DNA of 64,000 nt from Scilla litardierei (taxonomy: Eukaryota; Streptophyta; Magnoliopsida; Asparagales; Asparagaceae), in the NCBI GenBank assembly GCA_030789695.1, contig JAULAV010002380.1, positions 1 to 64,000 of the forward strand, written 5' to 3'. Positions within the stretch are counted from its first letter, which is position 1. The number at the start of each line of letters is the position of its first letter. The translations under genes were made by a program, and so were the position numbers. Of this stretch, positions 55,467-64,000 are shown piece after piece. The notes beneath the pieces were generated by a model. It saw nothing but the letters and a program-made list of their open reading frames with translations, searched no databases and was not told where the DNA came from.

Positions 55467-55868
55467 CTGCAAAATCGAAGGAAACAAATTTAGGCATTTG
55501 ATTGGCATGACTTGAGCCCCACAAGTTGAAGATTTTGGATGTAACAGCTTCATAGTAGTGTGAGCTAAAAAATATGTTTTCTGATGTTGTACTTAGTATC
55601 GATTAATGATTTATTGTAAAACATTGAATAAATATCTAGATGTAAGTTTATTACATAATTTCGCTAGAAAAGGCAATTACATACATTATCAATATTATTG
55701 TATTTGATGGCTTCTGCATGTTATGTTTTACATGCACTTCTACAGTCATATAGAAACATGAAGGCTATAGTTTTGGTATTCATTCTGTAATTTTTGTTTT
55801 TCGATTAACATTCTGTGACAACACGTATATTTGTGTTGTTAATAAATAGAAGCGATTTCATCTTGCAG

Positions 55869-56282
55869 GATATGTTTGCCGGTGGAACCGATACGGTATT
55901 TACGGCAATTGAATGGGCCATGTCGGAGCTTATCAATAATCCAGAGGCAATGAATCAATCACAAGAGGAGGTTCGACACATTACCAGCAGTGAAGGAAAG
56001 ATCACATAGGAAAGCATTGATAGAATGAAGTACTTGAAAGCAGTGATCAAAGAAACACTGAGATTGCATCCTCCTGCTCCTTTATTGGTTCCTCTTGAGA
56101 CAATAGAAGGTATCAGACTGAATGGATATGATATTCCTGCTGGAACCCAAGTCATGGTCAATGCATGGGCAATAGGGAGGGATCCAAGAAACTGGGATAG
56201 GCCTGAAGAATTTGATCCAGATAGATTCATGAACAACGACATTGATTTTACTCGGCAATCAAATTCTTTCCATTTATACTGA
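55869..56282 (+). pseudogene. CYP71-type cytochrome P450 fragment
   Basis: The exon begins after TTGCAG at 55,868 with DMFAGGTDTVFTAIEWAMSEL, the I-helix oxygen-binding motif. The K-helix ExxR ([15 protein letters not shown]) and the PERF-type PEEFDPDRF follow. An in-frame TAG lies at 56,007-56,009. Homology ends at NNDIDFTRQ, before the heme-binding Cys loop, and the frame stops at 56,282. Plant CYP71-clan enzymes act at the ER in specialised metabolism; this piece lacks the heme ligand and cannot bind heme as a P450. Confidence 0.9.
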
Positions 56283-57479
56283 GCATTTGAATTAAGCATG
56301 TAATCAAATTCTTTCCATAGATCTTAAACTGACATATACAAATCCTTTCCAGATAATTGCTCGCTTACATTTGATTATGTTTACAGACCCCTCAATTGTT
56401 TTACTATGGCTTTAGACCTTGACTTAAGTTAATACGTAGTTGAAAGCCTACTAAGTTATGGGTATGAATACGTCGTGTGCAGATGCAAGATGTAAAAGAA
56501 GCACTATATGTAGCCAAATCACCCACAAATATCCTGTTATGTGAAGGAGCAGAGAAATGATCTTGAGTTACTGTTGATGACAAAGCCAAAACATGCTATT
56601 GGAGGGATGACTTGGAGGTCGGGTAAGGGAGCGTAGAGAATCGGATTGGGATGAGTTTTGTCCTGCTTTTTGGTTGAAAATGTGAAGGGGATTACTAAAC
56701 AAAAAATTGTATGGGTTTAAATGTTAAATTTTTCTTTAAAGTATCTGAAATTGTAATGTGTTGGATCTATGTTGAGTTAAGCTAAGTGTGATTTTGTTAT
56801 ATAATGATTCATTTTGTGTAGCTGTGAGTTGTATATTTCATGTATTTTTCCTGAAATTTGTAATATGGTCGGCAAAGGATGCTTTATTAGTGGTATGCCC
56901 TTTTAAGAAAGTAAACCTAATTAAGAAAATCAAGTAAATTATTAGTTGATTTTCATAACAGATGTATTTTTGATGTAACAAATGTAAATATTATTATGGT
57001 GCTACTTGGCTTAGACTAATAGAACTGGATCTACATTACTTTTGTGTAACATTATTAAGGTGCTACTTTTTGATGTTAGAAATGTAAATTTCAATAGTTG
57101 CTTGCATGGTGTTTTTACGTCACCAATTTCAATTGTTTTCATGGTTGGATGTGATTGGGGGGAACGTGGTGACATGGCTAATGCACATAATCTGATCAAT
57201 GCTGCTAACTTCCGCACTCCTAGGTTTTGGTCACATGGCTAATTTTTACGTCCATCTCTATTTTTTTCTGTTTGTTCATGTATCTTATACCGTAACATGT
57301 TTTTTAGCTCCCATCTTTATAGAATATTTTGTCTAAAAAAATGTGGAGGAAATGCAACTAACTTTACAAAAAAATTTAGAAACGAAATACATATTGGGGG
57401 ACTAACATTTTTGGCAGTGACTAAAAATTTTGTAAGTAATTAAACAATGTGAGAACTAAAATCTTTTGAGGTGACCTAA
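56283..57479. other. Helitron interior, no gene recognised
   Basis: The 17-nt AATCAAATTCTTTCCAT at ~56,258 recurs at ~56,302, at the P450 break. The stretch near 57,125-57,240 is open on the plus strand with a DWGERGDMANAHNLINAANF peptide, which looks coding but which I cannot assign. Confidence 0.35.
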
Positions 57480-57850
57480 ATTTTGGGGAACTAAGACTTT
57501 GATTGGGGAACTAAGATTTTGAGGGGGGAATTTCTAAAATGAATCATGTACACAATTTCAGGGGAACTAAGATTTTGAGGGGGAATATCTAAAATGAATC
57601 GTGCCCACATTTTCGGGGGAACTAAGATTTTGAGGGGGAAATATCTAAATTTTTTTACCTAATTTATTGTTCTGCACCGAAGGCGTCCTCGCCAAATTTG
57701 TTGTTCCACGCTGAAGGTGCATGCGCCGATTTCGTTGTTCCACGCCGAATGCGTCCGTGTCGCTAAATATTTTTACGCTAATTTGTTGTTCCGCGTAATT
57801 TTGACCGTGGGAATAATTTTTTGGGGAAAAAAGATTTTGCGGGGGAAAAT
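57480..57850 (+). repeat. Subterminal repeats at Helitron 3' end
   Basis: GGGGAACTAAGATTTTGAGG recurs about three times between 57,490 and 57,640 with TCTAAAATGAATCGTGCCC after it. A second unit, TTGTTCCACGCCGAAGGCG, recurs three to four times between 57,665 and 57,800. Both precede the terminal hairpin. Confidence 0.75.
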
Positions 57851-57860
57851 CTAAATTGAA

Positions 57861-57889
57861 CCGTGCCCGCGGGCACGGGGTATGACTAG
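57861..57889 (+). terminator. Helitron 3' terminus: hairpin plus CTAG
   Basis: CCGTGCCCGCGGGCACGG is a perfect 18-nt palindrome, followed by GGTATGA and CTAG; the next base is T of an AT tract. Helitrons end CTRR after a GC-rich hairpin and insert between A and T. This acts as the rolling-circle termination signal (not a transcription terminator). Confidence 0.92.
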
Positions 57890-57906
57890 TATATATATAT
57901 ATATAT

Positions 57907-59146
57907 CAGTTTGGGGGAGCGTATGTATTTCTGGGCCACCAACTTGTATCCATTTTGCACATATCATCTACCATACTGCATCCATTCATCACTTTGCATG
58001 CTTTCTTGCATATACCATTTTCATACGTCATTATCTTTTATTTTCTTTATTTTCTTTTATTTTGCATCATACATGCAACCTCACCCACCTACCCCTATCT
58101 TATATGTCCATGTGCCACCCTTCGCACATTGACAACAATGTGATGTTTAGCTTGGGGGAGGGAGTGTACACACACTTTTTATTTTCTTTATTTTTATCTT
58201 TATTTTTCACTTTTCTTTATTTTTCGCTTATTTCCACGTCCTTTTTCATTTTTATTGACGTGCATCATGTTTTATTTATTTTTGGAGTCTTTTGCATGTG
58301 TATAGTTAGTTTTTATTTTATCTTTATTTCTTTTACTTTCTTAGCTAGAGATGAATTCCCTATGATGATTACAGCATGGAGTCGCTTTACTCTTATGCAC
58401 GTATCTCCTGCCATGCTATTTTTTTTATTTCTGATGTCATATGCGATATATTGCCATGAATTTGAGAAAAAGAATTTCCATCATGTTTTATTCGTTTGTG
58501 AATGAATTTTAGCGTTGGCTAAGTCTTGGAATTACATTATTGTATACTCTTTATAGAAAACAAACCAAGCTTCACGCATTGACTGCCTATTACTTGGAGT
58601 ACTGCTTTGTACCTTATTATCACTTCTTTTTGCATGAAATGTGTATTAAACTTCCAGGTTGAATGAATGACTGTCACATGATATGAATAGATTAGTTTAC
58701 TTTTTGATATCAAACTGAGTAGATTACATTACCCTGCTGAAGTTGTTGTGCACATGCAAAAGAGTGAACCGAGTGTTATCTTATATTCTTTCTCCACATA
58801 TCTTGAAAATCATTTCTATACTTATAGTCATTGGTGAATCTCCTCTTAAGTGAGTCATATGTTTGCATCTTCCCCATGCTAAAAAGAATAAGCTCCATTA
58901 TCCCAAAATCTCAAAATAAAGGAAAAAAATTCTATCTTTCTATCTTTATTTGGGATTGTTCATATGTATATATAGGATAGTTCTATTGTATACACAATCC
59001 CTTCTTATTTCTTTCTTATTTTCCTTTTTATTCATATGGAGCTACAAAAATATATGGAAAAAATTTGTATTTTATGTTTGATGACACCACGCTTATAACT
59101 ACGCTTAGGGAAGGGGATCCAATGATGTGTGGGAGAGTGACTAATT
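57907..59146 (+). other. Copy of A 3' UTR, first part
   Basis: Same content as 27,601-28,842, including the CACATTGACAACAATGTG stem-loop at 58,125-58,142 and the AGCTTGGGGGAGGG motif after it. Confidence 0.85.
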
Positions 59147-61000
59147 TGTTGGATACAACGTGTGTTGGATTGAACGATCAATGACTTTGTGTTTGATGAT
59201 AAAAATGTGTGTGAACGCTCTAATGTGGGTGTTAAGTGTTTTCAGGAGTGGCACGCTTGTAAATCTTCAAAGTGATGACCAAGTCAATTAATGGAGGAAT
59301 TACTATTCACATAGCAAATTGGAAGATGGCGAAATTGTTATTCATATAGCAACTTGGACTTGGTCAAAGAGATGGTGACTATAGCTACAAGTATTGTACC
59401 AAGTCAAATTGGAGAGGATCTTATTCAAATCAATTTAAGATTGATACTTATCCCCATTGCCATTATAATCCTATTCCAATATGGAGAGATATGGAGTATC
59501 TCTTTCTAATCTCCTTTGATTGATTCAAATCAATTAAAGATCCTATCAAATCTCATATCCTATTTGAATACAAATCCTAAACCAATTAGTATTACAATGA
59601 GATCAAATAGAATCCCTCCAAATATCCTACTCCTATCCCCATTAGGATTTCTCCTTATCCACAAATTCTCCAAACCCTTCCCTATATAAACCAAGCAATC
59701 AAGGGACCTAAAACTTACAGCCATACAACAAAACCCTAGCCATAATAATGCGGCCATAGCAAAGAGACATTGCGACAACACAAGAGAAAGGGGAGAGAAA
59801 ACTTGCACACCCTCAAGCCATAAACCCTATTGCTCTTCTTCTCCGAGGCCAAAGCTCCTCCTTCCCTTTTCCCTAAGCTTCAACTTCATAATCTCCATAG
59901 CCGAAATTTCCAAGCACACAAGGTCAAAGAGCTCCATTGTTTTATCACATCTCATATAGCCGCAATATAACCAAGACTATATCATCTCCTTGTGCAACTT
60001 CCTCTAGCCACAAGTCCAAAACCCCAAGCTCCTCCCATAGCTGCAATATCTCCAAGAGCCAAGCTCATATCTTGCGCAATATACCAAGGCCAAAGGGCAT
60101 CCCACTCCATCATCTTCTCCAAGCCAAAAGAGCCCAAGCTTCATTGAACACCACCTTCCGCAAGTCATGCACCAAGCAATTTCCCCATTGTCGTAAGTTG
60201 CCATTGAGGAGGAGCAACTGTAGCCGCAAGTTGCAGACCCAAGCACCAAGAGGAGGCTGCTACAGCATCAAGGAGTGGTCTGCACATGGACTGCTAAAGC
60301 AAACAAGGGGTCTGCGTGTGCACTGCAGGGTTCTGTCCACGCACTGCAGGGTTCTGTCCGCGCACTGCAGGGTTCTGTCCGCGCACTGCTGGGTTCAGGC
60401 CACGCACTGCTGCTGCAACATCAAGACAAGGCCGTAATATTGAAAGAGGGGCCAAGCGAGAGCAGTAACTTGAGTTGCAGACGAGAAGAGACATCTACAT
60501 CTTGCCAGACGAGAGCTGGCCCGTGTCGATTGACAGAGACGACTACGCCTACACACTGAGATTCTCTAAAATCTTTTAATATTATTTGTGTGTAGTAGTA
60601 ACGATCTATGTAGGAGAAACTTTACCACTTTTGTGTACTTTTGGGGTCTATCTGGTGGGTGCTAGAAAGAGGGACTTGACTAGTTGGGAATAGTCAAGTG
60701 AGAGCATGTACTAGGATTAGTTTTGTTGAGCACTTTGGTGAGTGCAGGTACTGAGAGTCAAGCGAGTGTAGAGTGGGAGCTCTAGCTACATGCTGTACTA
60801 GGTAATATTTCTAATATATTATTTGCTTTTGGGGCTGGACGTAGGTCGTGGGTGCGACCGAACCAGGGTAAATCTATTGTGCATCTGTGATTGCTTATTG
60901 TTTATCCTGCATGTGATTATAGCTGCTTGTGATTTATCGTGGGTTGCGCGAGAATTTTTAAAAGCCTATTCACCCCCTAGGCTTAGATCCAAATCCAACT
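59147..61000 (+). repeat. Copy of the solo copia-like LTR
   Basis: 1,854 bp, the counterpart of 28,843-30,675, with TAATT before and TACTT (61,001-61,005) after. The 21-bp length difference comes from the minisatellite at 60,323-60,406, which has four units here. Confidence 0.78.
60323..60406 (+). repeat. 21-bp minisatellite, four units
   Basis: Units start at 60,323, 60,344, 60,365 and 60,386. The first has a G-to-A change (GTCCACGC) and the last is the diverged form. It has one unit more than the copy at 30,019. Confidence 0.9.
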
Positions 61001-61005
61001 TACTT

Positions 61006-61518
61006 GTATGTGCATGACAACATATGCTAGGTAATTTCTGATACTTAGGGAGATGACTTAGAGTATAACAAAGTCTATGAATTGAAAAATCGGCATGAAA
61101 TTCATGAAAACCATCTCTTTCTATTCTTTTTGATTTGAAATGAGTGAGATCTCTTATTTTCCAATTAGAATCAATCAATGGAAAAGTATGTTGTCTATAA
61201 TCACGTATATCGTTTTATATGCCTCAGACGATGCTGATTCTAAAATGATTTCATATTTCAGACGATTCACGTTGTTCTTAGTATTTTCTATCAAATGTAC
61301 CCATATGATGTGATATCGAAATAAAAGCTTTAGCTATGTTTCTTATTCATTGCTCATGCTATTTGAGTAAGCAAATCCGAGTTCTGAGAGAATGACTTAG
61401 CACTTTTCCATCTTCATCTTCTTTTTCATCTTCTTTGATTTATCTTTATTTTTATTCGCCAAGTTCACTTTTTACTCATCTTCCTCGAGGACGAGTAAGA
61501 GGTAAGCTTGGGGGATTT
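61006..61518 (+). other. Copy of A 3' UTR, second part, and polypurine tract
   Basis: Same as 30,681-31,193, ending AAGCTTGGGGGATTT at 61,518. Confidence 0.85.
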
Positions 61519-63204
61519 TGATATGCTCATATTTTACACTTTATTTCTGCATATTTGCATGCCATTTCGATTGCTCATATTGCGATTTTCACGATCATAC
61601 GACGATTTCGCGGTACTTTTTACTATTTCTTAGTTTCGTCTGATTTCAGGAGATATGGAGCAATCGGGAGTGATTTGGAGCCATGAGCACATACACACAT
61701 TCTGGAGTGTCATTGATGACGATATCGGAGAGCTAAGGGCACTGGAGGCTGAGTAGAAGAGGAATAGAGGCGAAGAAATTAACGAGGAAGCAAGAAGAAG
61801 GAGTTTTGAGAAGATTTACATGCTACTCGGCCGAGTGAAGCGTCTCACTCGACCGAGTGAAGCATCTCACTCGACCAGTGAAGCTGATACGACGAATCAA
61901 GCCTGATTGAGAGCTGAAATGTACTCAACCGAGTGGAAATTTCCACTTGATCGAGTGAGGATTCCACTCGACCGAATGGAGCAAAATTTTGTGAAGAAAA
62001 TCTTTGACACGTCTCTGTTTTATGGAGGATCTGCAGAAGACTCCACTCGACTGAGTAGTAACTCCACTCGACCGAGTAAACAGACTACTCGGCCAAGTGG
62101 TCTGAGGAGCCTAAGATGCTGATATTCTGATTTTGATGTGGATTCTACACTCGACCGAGTGAGCTGTTCACTCGGCCGAGTGGCGCCGTCAGCCCAAACT
62201 GTAAACTAGGGTTCGAGGCCGACCAGGGGCAAAGTTATCAGGATTTTTGCATCTTTTGGGCACATATAAGTAGCCAGATCTGGAGGCAGCCCAAAGGAGA
62301 GACTCCATACTTTATTGTTGAAGTTTACATTTGGATGATATATCTCTTATTAGATCTGAGTTTTGCAATGAATTCTCTTATCAATCTTATTTCTCTTGTG
62401 ATTTTCATGATGATTTGTGAGCAATTCTTTTGCTCTAGGGCAAAGGGATGAACCCTATGGATTTAAAGTTTGATATGTGAAATAATTGAATACCCCTGTT
62501 GTTAAACTTGTTAAAAGGTAAGATTGTGATTGGATTACTACGGATAGCTAGGAATTTCCATCGGATCTTGAGAGCTCGAGAGAGGATCTTGATCTATGGG
62601 AAGCCCTAAATATTCGATCTAGATCTATAATCAAGATTCACTAGATTTGGTGCACGAGAGCGACCAAATCTAGCATCTTTATTATACTTATATACTTAAA
62701 TTCGTTTGCACAACGGTGAAACAAGTACGAACTATCACGATCTAGATTCGAACTAAAGTTGTGTAAGAGCGAGCTTGAGTTGGGATTGGATATAATTATC
62801 AATCTTAATGCTAGTATTTTGAACTAGGTTTGCACAAGAGCGAGGCTCTAGTATAGATTGCTATAGACGTGCGTAGCGCGATAGCGTGCGTTGGTACTCT
62901 ATTTAGTTACAACAAGTTCACATTTAACCCAAGTTTAGTAATATTGAGATTCATAATTTGCATTGATTACTCGAGATCTATAGTGGGGATTCCCAAGCCC
63001 TAGACATCTTTATATATTGAATTTACATCGATACTTGAACGATTGTGACACCAACTCTTTCAAAACTAATTTTTCACCAATAGCTTAGTAAATCATATAT
63101 ATTACAGTTATTAGTTCCTCCATGTGATCGATACCCGCTTGCCACTAGACTGTGCACTTGCGATAAAATTACATTGTTTCTAGAGTTGTATTCCAGGACG
63201 ACCA
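61519..63204 (+). repeat. Copy of the A 3' LTR
   Basis: 1,686 bp, the same length as 31,194-32,879, followed by CGTCA at 63,205-63,209. Palindrome array at ~61,825-62,183. Confidence 0.92.
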
Positions 63205-63209
63205 CGTCA

Positions 63210-64000
63210 TAGCTCTATCTGCACTTGGTCTCTTAGATGGAGTTAGCACTCTCATCCGAAACATTTGTTGGGATGAGTTCCTGGAGTGTGAGGCTAGAAC
63301 TTATAGGAGACTCACATAAGAGTTCCTAGCAATCTTCAAGAGTTTTCCATCGGGGTTCTCGCTTCAATTGATGAACAAGGACTACGGTAAGTCCACCAAT
63401 TCATTGAACCCCCTCTTCAAGTGGCCTCTAGCTGTTGAGCCTGACGCACACTTACACAACTATCCATATCCTCAAGAGTGTGATCAGAACACTTTTGACT
63501 GAGGATTACTGGCCTTTCTCCCTTCACACTGGCGAAGGCTTCTAGCGTCATTCTCCCTTGCCTTTGCCTTATGCATCGCATTATTGTGAACTCGATCTTC
63601 TGCAGATACGAGACTGGTCAGATCTCTCAGGATGAGATTTTCTTCCTCTGGTGTGCCACCCAGCCACGTGTCATCCTGGAGGACGGCACCGCACTCCCAC
63701 GATACATCCTCCATGCTGGTTTGTGGCTGAACCAGATATTTCTCCACACCCTCACCTGCCCACACTCTCGTATTTGTTGCGGAGGGTCTATCACTATCTT
63801 TGCCCAGCTTCCTCCCATTTCCTAGTCTCTATGCACCACGTTCTAGGCCCCACTTCTCTAGATCATTTGTCTTCTCCAACATGCACATGATCAAATCTTT
63901 TGAGGAGGATAGATATTTTTGGCTTCAAGGACACCACCAGACCCCACACACTAGGTTCCGAAACCCTGTACGTTTTGGAGCTAGGACCTCTATGCAGTGG
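63210..64000 (+). pseudogene. Copy of O ORF1, 3' part (continues past window)
   Basis: Same decayed env-like ORF1 sequence as 32,885-33,675. One stop in copy 1 (CTTAGGATG at ~33,302) is CTCAGG here, so 63,571-63,825 stays open through ETGQISQDEIFFLW and ICCGGSITIFAQL. The window ends inside it. Confidence 0.75.

Larger units (their letters stand above)
45414..57889 (+). mobile_element. RepHel Helitron with captured gene fragments
   Basis: It encodes a Rep-helicase with both HUH and PIF1-type motifs, the mark of rolling-circle Helitrons. The 3' end is a textbook one: an 18-bp perfect hairpin (57,861-57,878), 7 nt, then CTAG at 57,886-57,889 followed by host T. Between the helicase and the 3' end are pieces of at least four host genes on both strands, some with introns and splice sites. 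The left boundary (a TC after host A) was not identified; the element may extend to ~37.4 kb. The start given is that of the first recognisable exon. Confidence 0.88.
57890..64000 (+). repeat. Second copy of 27,584-33,675 (segmental duplication)
   Basis: From T(AT)8 onward the sequence is nearly identical to 27,584-33,675, with an offset of 30,306 at the left and 30,325 at the right. It includes the solo LTR, A's 3' LTR, both target duplications and O's ORF1, so it is a copy of already nested DNA and not a new insertion. Differences are few: e.g. TGCTTGC/TGCTTTC at 27,708/58,013, ATAAGC/ATATGC at ~28,135/58,441, and one extra minisatellite unit. Upstream of the AT tract the two loci are unrelated. 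Confidence 0.93.

Noticed and set aside
57890..64000. Independent insertions of the same elements at a second site
   Set aside because: Target duplications, nested structure and the solo LTR are all shared with 27.6-33.7 kb, so this is a copied block.
1..64000. tRNA or rRNA genes
   Set aside because: Only primer-site complements of tRNA-Asp and initiator tRNA-Met are visible; no full cloverleaf or rRNA signature noticed.

Overview
The window is repeat-dense nuclear DNA of a flowering plant, probably a eudicot. The evidence is nested Athila-type Ty3 elements with tRNA-Asp primer sites, a Sirevirus-like Ty1/copia element with an initiator-Met primer site, a RepHel Helitron, and captured plant gene pieces (DXS, CYP71-type P450, LRR receptor kinase) that still have introns. 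I see no intact host gene, no structural RNA gene and, notably, no reverse transcriptase or integrase anywhere.

Layout. (1) An outer Athila-like element (O) occupies 1-839 and resumes at 32,880-~37,380. Its env-like ORF1 is cut by a second Athila-like element (A, 840-32,879, target duplication CGTCA). (2) A is itself cut in gag by a gag-only copia element (C, 3,033-9,719, GGATA), and again in gag-pro by a minus-strand Athila-like element (B, 11,154-22,871, GGAGC). A solo LTR (28,843-30,675) sits in A's 3' UTR. (3) 37.4-45.4 kb is AT-rich patchwork sequence of unknown origin. (4) 45.4-57.9 kb is a Helitron: a tandem array of in-frame exons feeding a Rep-helicase gene, a small six-exon gene of unknown identity, five captured host-gene fragments on both strands, and a classic hairpin-CTAG 3' end at 57,889. 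(5) From 57,891 to the end the sequence repeats 27,585-33,675 almost exactly, so a ~30.3-kb unit is duplicated with its junction at the Helitron terminus.

How the parts relate. A and B both carry gag-protease and an env-like ORF1 but lack pol, so they would need enzymes supplied in trans. C carries only gag. In A, B and O the LTR has an array of family-specific short palindromes just upstream of a TATA box, and the same palindrome family followed by another TATA box recurs inside the element, 450-540 nt upstream of the ORF1 ATG. This looks like a second, LTR-like internal promoter for ORF1 and is the most interesting signal here. An RNA hairpin with a compensatory change separates gag-pro from this module in A and B. 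A second stem-loop followed by a polypurine-tract-like motif follows ORF1 in all three elements.
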